A stretch of DNA of 64,000 nt from Aplectana chamaeleonis (lineage: Eukaryota > Nematoda > Chromadorea > Rhabditida > Cosmocercidae), in the NCBI GenBank assembly GCA_029168955.1, contig JAPDOI010000443.1, positions 310,001-374,000 of the forward strand, read 5' to 3'. Position 1 is the stretch's first letter; each line of letters opens with the position of its first letter. This document shows, in pieces, positions 45,566 to 58,400 of the stretch. The position numbers and the translations under genes are program-made. The notes beneath the pieces are model-generated. The model did not search any database. It was not told where the DNA came from and saw nothing but the letters and a program-made list of their open reading frames with translations.

Positions 45566-48500
45566 CCACGGTAGTGTACAGTGAGAACAGTGTTTCCACG
45601 GCAACGTAGATGGACTGAAGTGTTTCCACGGCAACGTAGGTACGGCAGTGTTTCCACGGCAATGTAGGGGTCGGCAGTGTTTCCACGGCAATGTAGAGGA
45701 GCGGCACTGTTTCCACGGCAACTTAGAGGAACTGTGGTGTTTCCACGGCAATGTAGAGGAGCGGCACTGTTTCCACGGTAGTGTACAGTGAGAACAGTGT
45801 TTCCACGGCAACGTAGAGGTACGGCAGTGTTTCCACGGCAATATAGAGGTAGGGAAGTGTTTTCACAGCAACTTAGAGGAACTGTGGTGTTTCCACGGCA
45901 ATGTAGAGGAGCGGCACTGTTTCCACGGAAACGTAGAGGGACGGCAGTGTTCCTACGGCAATGTAGAGGTCGGCAGTGTTTCCCACGGCATTTTGGAGAG
46001 ACGGCAGTGTTTCCACGGCAATGTAGTGGGACGGCAGTGTTTCCGCGGCAGTGTAGAGGGAGAACAGTGTTTCCACGGCAACTTAGATGGACTGTAGTGT
46101 TTCCACGGCGATGTAGAGGTACGGCAGTGTTTCCACGGCAGTGTAGAGGAACTGTGGTGTTTCCACGGCAACGTAGAGAGGACTGTGCAGTGTTTCCACG
46201 GCAACGTAGAGGGACGGCAGTGTTTCCACGGCAATGTAGAGGGACGGCAGTGTTTCCACGGCAATGTAGAGGGACGGCAGTGTTCCCACGGCAATGTAGA
46301 GAGCAGTGTTTCCACGGCAACTTAGAGGGACTGCAGTGTTTCCACGGCAATGTAGAGGACGGCAGTGTTTCCACGGCAATGTAGAGGAGACGGCAGTGTT
46401 TGCACGGCGATGTAGAGGTACGCCAGTGTTTCCACGGCAATGTTGAAGGAGAACAGTGTTTTTACGGCAACTTAAATGGACTGTGGTGTTTCCACGGCGA
46501 TGAAATGGTACGGCAGTGTTTCCTCGGCAATGTAGAGGGAGAACAGTGTTTCCACGGCAACTTAGATGAACTGTAGTGTTTCCACGGCAACGTAGAGGGA
46601 CGGCAGTGTTCCTACGGCAATGTAGAGGTACGGCAGTGTTTCCACGGCAATATAGAGGTACGGCAGTGTTTCCACGGCAATATAGAGGTTGGGAAGTGTT
46701 TTCACAGCAACTTAGAAGGACTGTGGTGTTTCCACGGCGATGTAGAGGGACGGCAGTGTTCCTACGGCAATGTAGAGGTACGGCAGTGTTCCTACGGCAA
46801 TGTTGGGGTCGGCAGTGTTTCCACGGCATTTTAGAGAGACAGCAGTGTTTCCACGGCACCGTAGAGGGACGGCAGTGTTCCTACGGCAATGTAGAGGTAC
46901 GGCAGTGTTTCCACGGCATTTTAGAGAGACAGCAGTGTTTCCACGGCAATGTAGTTGGACGGCAGTGTTCCCATTGCAGTGTGGAGGGAGAACAGTGTTT
47001 CCACGGCAACTTAGATGGACTGTAGTGTTTCCACGGCAATGTAGAGGAAGGGGAGTGTTTCCACGGCAACTTAGAGGAACTGTGGTGTTTCCACGGCGTT
47101 GTAGAGGTACGGCAGTGTTTCCACGGCAATATAGAGGTAGGGAAGTGTTTTCACAGCAACTTAGAGGAACTGTGGTGTTTCCACGGCGATGTAGAGGAGC
47201 GGCACTGTTTCCACGGCAACGTAGAGGGACGGCAGTGTTCCTACGGCGATGTAGGGGTCGGCAGTGTTTCCACGGCATTTTAGAGGTACGGCAGTGTTTC
47301 CACGGCAATGTAGGGGTCGGCATTGTTTCCACGGCATTTTAGAGGGACGGCAGTGTTTCCACGGCACCGTAGAGGGACGGCAGTGTTCCTACGGCAATGT
47401 AGGGGTCGGCAGTGTTCCCACGGCAGTGTAGAGGGAGAACAGTGTTTCCACGGCAACTTAGATGGACTGTAGTGTTTCCACGGCGATGTAGAGGTACGGC
47501 AGTGTTTCCACGGCAGTGTAGAGGTACGGCAGTGTTTCCACGGCATTTTGGAGAGACAGCAGTGTTTCCACGGCAATGTACTGGGACGGCAGTGTTCCCA
47601 TTGCAGTGTGGAGGGAGAACAGTATTTCCACGGCAACTTAGAGGGACTGTGGTGTTTCCACGGCGATGTAGAGGGACGGCAGTATTCCTACGGCAATGTA
47701 GGGGTCGGCAGTGTTTCCCACGGCATTTTGGAGAGACGGCAGTGTTTCCACGGCAATGTAGAGGGACGGCAGTGTTTCCACGGCAATGTAGAGGAAGGGG
47801 AGTGTTTCCACGGCAACTTAGAGGGACTATGGTGTTTCCACGGCGATGACGAGTGACGGCAGTGTTCCTACGGCAATGTAGAGGTACGGCAGTGTTTCCA
47901 CGGCAATGTAGAGGTAGGGAAGTGTTTTCACAGCAACTTAGAGGAACTGTGGTGTTTCCACGGCGATGTAGAGGGACGGCAGTGTTCCTACGGCAATGTA
48001 GAGGAGCGGCACTGTTTCCACGGCGATGTAGAGGGACGGCAGTGTTCCTACGGCAATGTAGGGGTCGGCAGTGTTTCCACGGCATTTTAGAGAGACGGCA
48101 GTGTTTCCACGGCAACTTAGATGGACTGTAGTGTTTCCACGGCAATGTAGAGGGACGGCAGTGTTACTACGGCAATGTAGAGGGACGGCAGTGTTACTAC
48201 GGCAATGTAGAGGTACGGCAGTGTTTCCACGGCAATATAGAGGTTGGGAAGTGTTTTCACAGCAACTTAGAGGGACTGTGGTGTTTTCACGGCGATGTAG
48301 AGGGACGGCAGTGTTCCTACGGCAATGTAGGGGTCGGCAGTGTTTCCACGGCATTTTAGAGAGACGGCAGTCTTTCCACGGCTGTGTAGAGGGAGAACAG
48401 TGTTTCCACGGCAACTTAGATGGACTGTAGTGTTTCCACGGCAATGTAGAGGAGCGGCACTGTTTCCACGGCAACTTAGATGGACTGAAGTGTTTCCACG

Positions 48501-51500
48501 GCAACGTAGAGGAGCGGCACTGTTTCCACGGCAACGTAGAGGGACGGGAGTGTTCCTACGGCAATGTAGGGGTCGACAGTGTTTCCACGGCATTTTAGAG
48601 GGACGGCAGTGTTTCCACGGCACCGTAGAGGGACGGCAGTGTTCCTACGGCAATGTAGAGGTACGGCAGTGTTTCCACGGCAATATAGAGGTACGGCAGT
48701 GTTTCCACGGCAATATAGAGGTTGGGAAGTGTTTTCACAGCAACTTAGAAGGACTGTGGTGTTTCCACGGCGATGTAGAGGAACGGCACTGTTTCCACGG
48801 CAATGTAGAGGGACGGCAGTGTTCCTACGGCAATGTAAAGGTCGGCAGTGTTTCCACGGCATTTTAGAGAGACAGCAGTGTTTCCACGGCACCGTAGAGG
48901 GACGGCAGTGTTCCTACGGCAATGTAGAGGTACGGCAGTGTTTCCACGGCAACTTAGATGGACTGTAGTGTTTCCACGGCATTTTAGAGAGACGGCAGTG
49001 TTTCCACGGCAATGTAGAGGGACGGCAGTGTTCCCACGGCAGTGTGGAGGGAGAACAGTGTTTCCACGGCAACTTAGATGGACTGTAGTGTTTCCACGGC
49101 AATGTAGAGGGACGGCAGTGTTTCCACGGCGATGTAGAGGAACGGCACTGTTTCCACGGCAACGTAGAGGGACGGCAGTGTTCCTACGGCAATGTAGAGG
49201 GAGAACAGTGTTTCCACGGCAACTTAGATGGACTGTAATGTTTCCACGGTGATGTAGAGGAGCGGCACTGTTTCCACGGCAACGTAGAGGGACGGGAGTG
49301 TTCCTACGGCAATATAGGGGTCGACAGTGTTTCCACGGCATTTTAGAGGGACGGCAGTGTTCCTACGGCAGTGTAGAGGTACGGCAGCGTTTCCGCGGCA
49401 ATGTAGAGGGAGGGCAGTGTTTCCACGGCAAAGTAGAGGGACCGTGGTGTTTCCAACTTGATGTAGAGGTACGGCAGTGTTTCCACTGCAATGTAGTGGG
49501 ATGGCTGTGTTCCCACGACAGTGTAGAAGGAGAACAGTGTTTCCACGGCAACTTAGATGGACTGTAATGTTTCCACGGTGATGTAGAGGTACGGCAGTGT
49601 TTCCACGGCAGTGTAGAGGAAGAACAGTGTTTCTACGGCAACTTAGATGGACTGAAGTGTTTCCACGGCAATGTAGGGGTACGGCAGTGTTTCCACGGCA
49701 ATGTAGAGGGAGGGAAGTGTTTCCACGGCAATGTAGAGGTAGGGAAGTGTTTTCACAGCAACTTAGAGGAACTGTGGTGTTTCCACGGCGATGTAGAGGG
49801 ATGGCAGTGTTCCTACGGCAATGTAGAGGGACGGCAGTGTTCCTACGGCAATGTAGAGGTACGGCAGTGTTTCCACGGCAATGTAGAGGAGCGGCACTGT
49901 TTCCACGGCAACTTAGATGGACTGAAGTGTTTCCACGGCAACGTAGAGGAGCGGCAGTGTTCCTACGGCAATGTAGGGGTCGGCAGTGTTTCCACGGCGA
50001 TGTAGAGGAACGGCACTGTTTCCACGGCACCGTAGAGGGACGGCAGTGTTTCCACGGCAATGTAGTGGGACGGCAGTGTTTCCGCGGCAGTGTACAGTGA
50101 GAACAGTGTTTCCACGGCAACGTAGAGTGACGGTAGTGTTTCCACGGTAGTGTACAGTGAGAACAGTGTTTCCACGGCAACGTAGATGAACTGAAGTGTT
50201 TCCACGGCAACGTAGAGTGACGGTAGTGTTTCCACGGTAGTGTACAGTGAGAACAGTGTTTCCACGGCAACTTAGATGGACTGTAGTGTTTCCACGGCAA
50301 TGTAGAGGGACGGCAGTGTTTCCACGGCAACGTAGAGTGACGGTAGTGTTCCTACGGCAATGTAGAGGGACGGCAGTGTTTCCACGGCAATGTCGAGGTA
50401 CGGCAGTGTTTCCACGGCAACTTAGATGGACTGTAGTGTTTCCACGGCAATGTAGAGGAGCGGCACTGTTTCCACGGCAACTTAGATGGACTGAAGTGTT
50501 TCCACGGCAACGTAGAGGAGCGGCACTGTTTCCACGGCAACGTAGAGGGACGGCAGTGTTCCTACGGCAATGTAGGGGTCGGCAGTGTTTCCACGGCATT
50601 TTAGAGGGACGGCAGTGTTTCCACGGCACCGTAGAGGGACGGCAGTGTTCCTACGGCAATGTAGAGGTACGGCAGCGTTTCCGCGGCAATGCAGAGGGAG
50701 GGCAGTGTTCCTACGGCAATGTAGATAGTGTTTCCATTGCAGTGTGGGAACAGTGTTTCACGGCAACTTAGATGGACTGTGGTGTTTCCACGGCAATGTA
50801 GAGGACGGCAGTGTTTCCACGGCAATGTAGAGGTACGGCAGTGTTTCCACGGCAATGTAGAGGGTCGGCAGTGTTTCCAGGGGATTTTAGAGAGACAGCA
50901 GTGTTTCCACGGCAATGCAGTGGGACGGCAGTTTTCCCATTGCAATGTGGAGGGAGAACAGTGTTTCCACGGCAACTTAGATGGACTGTAGTGTTTCCAC
51001 GGCAATGTAGAGGAAGGCAGTGTTTCCACGGCAACTTAGAGAAACTGTGGTGTTTCCACGGCGATGTAGAGAGACGGCAGTGTTTCCACGGCAATGTAGA
51101 GGGACGGCAGTGTTTCCACGGCAACTTAGAGGACTGCGGTGTTTCCACGGCAATGTAGAGGTACGGCAGTGTTTCCACGGCAATGTTAGGGAGAACAGTG
51201 TTTCCACGGCAACTTAGATGGACTGTAGTGTTTCCACGGTGATGTAGAGGTACGGCAGTGTTTCCACGGCATTTTAGAGAGACGGCAGAGTTTCCACGGC
51301 AATGTAGAAGGACTGTAGTGTTTCCACGGCAACGTAGAGGGACGGCAGTGTTTCCACGGCAATGTAGAGGTACGGCAGTGTTTCCACGGCAATGTAGAGG
51401 AAGAACAGTGTTTCCACGGCAACTTAGATGGACTGTAGTGTTTCCACGGCAATGTAGAGGACGGCAGTGTTTCCACGGCAATTTAGAGGGACGGCAGTGT

Positions 51501-52249
51501 TTCCACGGCAATGTAGAGGGACGGCAGTGTTTCCACGGCAATGTAGAGGGAGAACAGTGTTTCCACGGCAACTTAGAGAGACGGCAGAGTTTCCGCGGCA
51601 ATGTAGAGGGACGGCACTGTTTCCACGGCAACGTAAAGGGACTGTGGTGTTTCCAACTTGATGTAGAGGTACTGCGGTGTTTCCAATGCGATGTAGAGCA
51701 ACGTAGAGGGACTGTGGTGTTTCCACGGTGATGCAGAGGAAGGGCAGTATTTCCACGGCAATTTAGAGGGAATTCAGTGTTTCCACGGCATTGTAGAGGG
51801 ACGGCAGTGTTTCCACTGCAACGTAGAACTGTGGTGTTTCCACGGCAACAGTGTTTCCACGGCAATATAGAGGAACGGCACTGTTTCCACGGCAACGTAG
51901 AGGGACCGTGGTGTTTCCAACTTGATGTAGAGAAACTGCGGTGTTTGCACGGCGATGTAGAGGTACGGCAGTGTTTCCACGGCAATGTTGAAGGAGAACA
52001 GTGTTTTACGGCAACTTAGATGGACTGTAATGTTTCCACGGTGATGTAGAGGTACGGCAGTGTTTCCACGGCATTTTAGAGAGACGGCAGTGTTTCCACG
52101 GCAATGTAGTGGGATGGCTGTGTTCCCACGGCAGTGTAGAGGGAGAACAGTGTTTCCACGGCAACTTAGATGGACTGTAATGTTTCCACGGTGATGTAGA
52201 GGTACGGCAGTGTTTCCACGGCAGTGTAGAGGAAGAACAGTGTTTCTAC

Positions 52250-52457
52250 GGCAACTTAGATGGACTGAAGTGTTTCCACGGCAACGTAGAGGGACGGCAG
52301 TGTTCCTACGGCAATGTAGGGGTACGGCAGTGTTTCCACGGCAATGTAGAGGGAGGGAAGTGTTTCCACTGCAACTTAGAGGGTGTTTCCACGGCGATGA
52401 AGAGGTGCGGCAGTGTTTCCGCGGCAATGTAGAGGGAGAGCACGGCAATGTAAAGTG
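52250..52457 (+). repeat. Left flank of the inversion, match to 17131-17347
   Basis: This block ends block A. It carries the seven-base-short unit and the GATGAAGAGGTGCGG unit, which together are typical of 8.6-24.6 kb and otherwise missing from the 25-52 kb zone. It ends in GCAATGTAAAGTG, the signature that elsewhere always continues ACTGTAGTGCATT. A 9-bp deletion (GAGAGCACGGC in place of a full unit join) lies about 20 bp before the junction. Confidence 0.85.
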
Positions 52458-52470
52458 GAAACACCACAGT
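52445..52470. other. Inversion junction between satellite blocks A and B
   Basis: The last plus-orientation bases are TAAAGTG (52451-52457). From 52458 the sequence reads GAAACACCACAGTCATTC, the minus-orientation unit. GTG at 52455-52457 fits either side (AAAGTGACTG on the left, GCCGTGGAAAC on the right), a 3-bp microhomology. No unique or mobile DNA separates the two orientations. Confidence 0.9.
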
Positions 52471-55400
52471 CATTCTTCGTTGCCGAGGAAACACTGCCCT
52501 CCTCTACATTGCCGTGGAAACAGCCATACCTCTACATCACCGTGGAAACACCACAGTCCCTCTACGTCGCCTTGGAAACAATGCCGTTCCTCTACATTGC
52601 CGTGGAAACACTGCCCTCCTCTACATTGCCGTGGAAACACCACAGTCATTCTTCGTTGCCGTGGAAACACTGCCCTCCCTCTACATTGCCGTGGAAACAC
52701 TGCCCTCCCTCTACATTGCCGCGGAAACACTGCTCTTTCTCTACATTGCCGTGGAAACACTGCCGTCCTTCTAAACTGCCCTGGAAACACTGCAGTACCT
52801 CTACATCACCGTGGGAACACCACAGTCCCTCTACGTCGCCGTGGAAATACTGCCGTTCCTTTACATTGCCGTGGAAACACTGCCCCGCCCTGTACATTGC
52901 CGTGGAAACACCACAGTCATTCTTCGTTGCCGTGGAAACACTGCCCTCCCTCTACATTGCGGTGGAAACAGCCGTACCTCTACATCACCGTTGAAACACC
53001 ACAGTCCTCTACGTTGCCGTGGAAACACTGCCCAATTCCTCTAACGTTGCCGTGGAAACACTGCCTCCCTCTACATTGCCGTGGAAACACTGCACGCTCA
53101 TTCTTTACATTGCCGTGGAAACACTGCCAGTCCATCTACATTGCCGTGGAAGTATTGCATTGCCGTGGAAACACTGCCGTCTCTCTCGTGAAACACTGTA
53201 CTCTACATTGCCGTGGAAACACTGCAGTACCTCTACATCGCCGTGGGAACACCACAGTCCCTCTTCGTCGACGTGGAAACACTGCCGTTCCTCTACATTG
53301 CCGTGGTAACACTGCCCCGCCCTGTACATTGCCGTGGTAACACCACAGTCATTCTTCGTTGCCGTGGAAACACTGCCCTTCCTCTACATTGCCGAGAAAA
53401 CAGCCGTACCTCTATATCACCGTGGAAACATCTCAGTCCATCTACGTTGCCGTGAAAGCACTGCCTTCCCTTTACATTGCCGCGGAAAAACTGCTCTTTC
53501 TTTACATTGCCGTGGAAACACTGCCGTCCCTCTAAATTGCCGTGGAAACACTACAGTACCTCTACATTACCGTGGAAACACCGCAGTTCCTCTACGTCGC
53601 CGCGGAAACACTGTCGTTTCTCTAGATTGCCGTGGAAACATTGCCCGCCCTGTACATTGCCGTGCAAACACCACAGTCAATCTTCGTTGCCGTGGAAACA
53701 CTGCCCTCCCTCTACATTGCCGTGGAAACACTGCGGTACCTCTCATCACCGTGTGAAAACCACAGTCCCTCTACGTCGCCGTGGAAACACTGCCGTTCCT
53801 CTACATTGCCGTGGAAACACTGCCCCGCCCTGTACATTGCCGTGGAAACACCACAGTCATTCTTCGTTGCCGTGGAAACACTGCCGTTACTCTACATTGC
53901 CGTGGAAACATTGCCCGCCCTGTGCATTGCCGTGGAAACACCACAGTCCCTCTTCGTTGCCGTGGAAAACACTGGCACTCCCTCTACATTGCCGTGGAAA
54001 CACTGCCCCGTACCTCTACATTGCCGTGGAAACACCACGGTCCTCTACGTCGCCGTGGAAACACTGCCGTTCCCTCTACATTGCCGTGGAAACACTGCCC
54101 GCCTCTACATTGCCGTGGAAACACCACAGTCATTCTTCGTTGCCGTGGAAACACTGCCCTCCTCTACATTGCCGTGAAACAGCCGTACCTCTACATCGCC
54201 GTGGAAACATCACAGTCCCTCTACGTCTACGTTCCTCTACATTGCCGTGGAAACACTGCCCCGCCCTGTACATTGCCGTGGAAACACTGCCCTCCCTCTA
54301 CATTGCCGTGGAAACAGCCGTACCTCTACATCGCCGTGGAAACATCTCAGTCCATCTACGTTGCCGTGAAAGCACTGCCTTCCCTTTACATTGCCGCGGA
54401 AACACTGCTCTTTCTTTACATTGCCGTGGAAACACTGCCGTCCCTCTAAATTGCCGTGGAAACACTACAGTACCTCTACATTACCGTGGAAACACCACAG
54501 TCCCTCTACGTCGCCGCGGAAACACTGTCGTTTCTCTAGATTGCCGTGGAAACACTGCCCCGCCCTGTACATTGCCGTGGAAACACCACAGTCATTCTTC
54601 GTTGCCGAGGAAACACTGCCCTCCCTCTACATTGCCGTGGAAACAGCCATACCTCTACATCACCGTGGAAATACCACAGTCCCTCTACGTCGCCGTGGAA
54701 ACACTGCCGTTCCTCTATATTGCCGTGAAAACACTGCCCGCCCTGTACATTGCCGTCGGAACACTGCCGTCCCTCTACATTGCGGTGGACACAGCCGTAC
54801 CTCTACATCGCCGTGGAAACATCGCAGTCCCTCTTCGTCGACGTGGAAACACTGCCCTCCCTCTACATTGCCGCGGAAACACTGCTCTTTCTCTACATTG
54901 CCGTGGAAACACTGCCGTCCCTCTAAATTGCCGTGGAAACACTGCAGTACCTCTCATCACCGTGTGAAAACCACAGTCCCTCTACGTTTCCGTGGAAACA
55001 CTGCCGTTCCTCTACATTGCCGTGGAAACACTGCCCCGCCCTGTACATTGCCGTGGAAACACCACAGTCATTCTTCGTTGCCGAGGAAACACTGCCCTCC
55101 CTCTACATTGCCGTGGAAACAGCCATACCTCTACATCACCGTGGAAACACCACAGTCCCTCTACGTCGCCTTGGAAACAATGCCGTTCCTCTACATTGCC
55201 GTGGAAACACTGCCCCGCCCTGTACATTGCCGTGGAAACACTGCCCTCCCTCTACATTGCCGTGGAAACAGCCGTACCTCTACATCGCCGTGGAAACACC
55301 ACAGTCATTCTTCGTTGCCGTGGAAACACTGCCTTCCCTCTACATTGCCGCGGAAACACTGCTCTTTCTCTACATTGCCGTGGAAACACTGCCGTCCCTC

Positions 55401-57639
55401 TAAATTGCCGTGGAAACACTACAGTACTCTACATTACCGTGGAAACACCACAGTCCCTCTACGTCGCCGTGGAAACACTGCCGTTCCTCTAGATTGCCGT
55501 GGAAACACTGCCCCGCCCTCTACATTGCCGTGGAAACACCACAGTCATTCTTCGTTGCCGTGGAAACACTGCCCTCCCTCTACATTGCCGTGGAAACACT
55601 GCCGTACCTCTACATTGCCGTGGAAACACTGCCGTCCCTCTACATTGCCGTGGAAACACTGCCGTCCCTCTACATCGCCGTGGAAACACCACAGTTCCTC
55701 TACATTGCCGTGGAAACACTGCCGTTCCTCTACATTGCCGTGGAAACACTGCCGTACCTCTACATTGCCGTGGAAACACTGCCGTCCCTCTACATTGCCG
55801 TGGAAACAGCCGTACCTCTACATCGCCGTGGAAACACTACAGTCCATCTACGTTGCCGTGGAAACACTGCCCTCCCTCTACATTGCCGCGGAAACACTGC
55901 TCACTACATTGCCGTGGAAACACTGCTGTCTCTCTAAAATGCCGTGCCGTGGAAACACTGCCGTACCTCTACATTGCCGTGGAAACACCACAGTCCCTCT
56001 ACGTTGCCGTGGAAACACTGCCGTTCCTCTACATTGCCGTGGAAACACTGCCCCGCCTGTACATTGCCGTGGAAACACCACAGTCCCTCTACGTTGCCGT
56101 GGAAACAGTGCCGCTCCTCTACGTTGCCGTGGAAACACTTCAGTCCATCTAAGTTGCCGTGAAACACTGCAATACCTCTACATCACCGTGGGAACACCAC
56201 AGTCCCTCTACGTCGTCGTGGCAACACTGCCGTTCCTCTACATTGCCGTGGAAACACTGCCCCGCCCTGTACATTGCCGTGGAAACACCACAGTCATTCT
56301 TCGTTGCCGTGGAAACACTGCCCTCCCTCTACATTGCCGTGGAAACAGCCATACCTCTACATCGCCGTGGAAACATCACAGTCCCTCTACGTCGCCGTGG
56401 AAACACTGCCGTTCCTCTACATTGCCGTGGAAACACTGCCCCGCCCTGTACATTGCCGTGGAAACACCACAGTCATTCTTCGTTGCCGTGGAAACACTGC
56501 CGTTACTCTACATTGCCGTGGAAACATTGCCCGCCCTGTACATTGCCGTGGAAACACCACAGTCATTCTTCGTTGCCGTGGAAACACTGGCCTCCCTCTA
56601 CATTGCGGTGGAAACAGCCGTACCTCTACATACATCGCCGTGGAAACATCGCAGTCCCTCTTCGTTGCCGTGGAAACACTGCCCCCCCTCTACATTGCCG
56701 AGGAAACAGCCGTACCTCTACATCGCCGTGCAAACATCACAGTCCTTCTACGTTGCCCTGGAAACACTGCCCCTCCCTCTACATTGCCGAGAAACAGCCG
56801 TACCTCTCATCGCCCTGAAACATCACAGTCCTTCCACGTTGCCGTGGAAACACTGCCCTCCTTCTACGTTGCCGTGCAAACACTGCCCTCCCTCTACATT
56901 GCCGTGGTAACAGCCGTACCTCTACCTCGCCGTGGAAACATCTCAGTCCATCTACTTTCCAGTGAAAGCACTGCCTTCCCTCTACATTGCCGCGGAAACA
57001 CTGCTCTTTCTCTACATTGCCGTGGAAACTCTGCCGTCCCTCTAAATTGCCGTGGAAACACTACAGTACCTCTACATTACCGTGGAAACACCACAGTCCC
57101 TCTACGTCGCCGCGGAAACACTGTCATTTCTCTAGATTGCCGTGGAAACACTGCACCGCCCTGTACATAGCCGTGGAAACACCACAGTCATTCTTCGTTG
57201 CCGTGGAAACACTGCCCTCCCTCTATATTGCCGTGGGAACACTGCCGCACCTCTACATCGCCGTGGAAACATCACAGTCCCTCTACGTTGGCGTGAAAAC
57301 ACTGCCCTCCCTCTACATTGCCGCGGAAACACTGCTCTTTCTCTACATTGCCGTGGAAACACTGCCGTCCCTCTAAATTGCCCTGGAAACACTGCAATAC
57401 CTCTACATCACCGTGGGAACACCACAGTCCCTCTACGTCGTCGTGGCAACACTGCCGTTCCTCTACATTGCCGTGGAAACACTGCCCCGCCCTGTACATT
57501 GCCGTGGAAACACCACAGTCATTCTTCGTTGCCGTGGAAACACTGCCCTCCCTCTACATTGCCGTGGAAACAGCCATACCTCTACATCACCGTGGAAACA
57601 CCACAGTCCCTCTACGTCGCCGTGGAAACACTGCCGTTC

Positions 57640-58400
57640 CTCTACATTGCCGTGGAAACACTGCCCCGCCCTGTACATTGCCGTGGAAACACCACAGTCA
57701 TTCTTCGTTGCCGTGGAAACACTGCCGTTACTCTACATTGCCGTGGAAACATTGCCCGCCCTGTACATTGCCGTGGAAACACCACAGTCATTCTTCGTTG
57801 CCGTGGAAACACTGGCCTCCCTCTACATTGCGGTGGAAACAGCCGTACCTCTACATCGCCGTGGAAACATCGCAGTCCCTCTTCGTCGACGTGGAAACAC
57901 TGCCGTTCCTCTCTATTGCCGTGGAAACACTGCCCCGCCCTGTACATTGCCGTGGAAACACCACAGTCATTCTTCGTTGCCGTGGAAACACTGCCCTCCC
58001 TCTACATTGCCAAGGAAACAGCCGTACCTCTACATCGCCGTGGAAACATCACAGTCCTTCTACGTTGCCTTGGAAACACTGCCCTCCTTCTACGTTGCCG
58101 TGTAAACACTGCCATCCCTCTACATTGCCGTGGTAACAGCCGTACCTCTACCTCGCCGTGGAAACATCTCAGTCCATCTACGTTGCCGTGAAAGCACTGC
58201 CTTCCCTCTACATTGCCGCGGAAACACTGCTCTTTCTCTACATTGCCGTGGAAACTCTGCCGTCCCTCTAAATTGCCGTGGAAACACTACAGTACCTCTA
58301 CATTACCGTGGAAACACCACAGTCCCTCTACGTCGCCGCGGAAACACTGTCATTTCTCTAGATTGCCGTGGAAACACTGCACCGCCCTGTACATAGCCGT
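57640..58400 (-). repeat. Higher-order block duplicated at 60620-61380
   Basis: The unit series, including the CTCTACCTCGCCGTGG unit at about 58147 and GTGAAAGCACTGCC at about 58188, recurs at a constant offset of 2,980 bp. A related copy lies about 1,225 bp to the left near 56417-56635, and the CTCTACCTCGCC unit also occurs near 56920 and 59163. Confidence 0.82.

Larger units (their letters stand above)
6962..52457 (+). repeat. Satellite block A: 30-bp tandem repeat, plus orientation
   Basis: About 45.5 kb of head-to-tail units with period 30 bp, roughly 1,500 copies. Each unit starts GTGTTTCCACGGCA and continues with a class-specific second half. Common second halves are AATGTAGAGGTACGGCA, AACTTAGATGGACTGTA, AACGTAGAGGGACGGCA, GATGTAGAGGAACGGCA, ATTTTAGAGAGACGGCA and AGTGTAGAGGGAGAACA. 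Length variants of 29, 31 and 23 bp recur, such as AGGGGTCGGCA units lacking one base and GTTTCCCACGG units gaining one. The left edge is sharp: the first unit at about 6962 is slightly divergent (TTTCGACGG) and typical units follow at once. No unit is interrupted by unique DNA. Confidence 0.97.
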
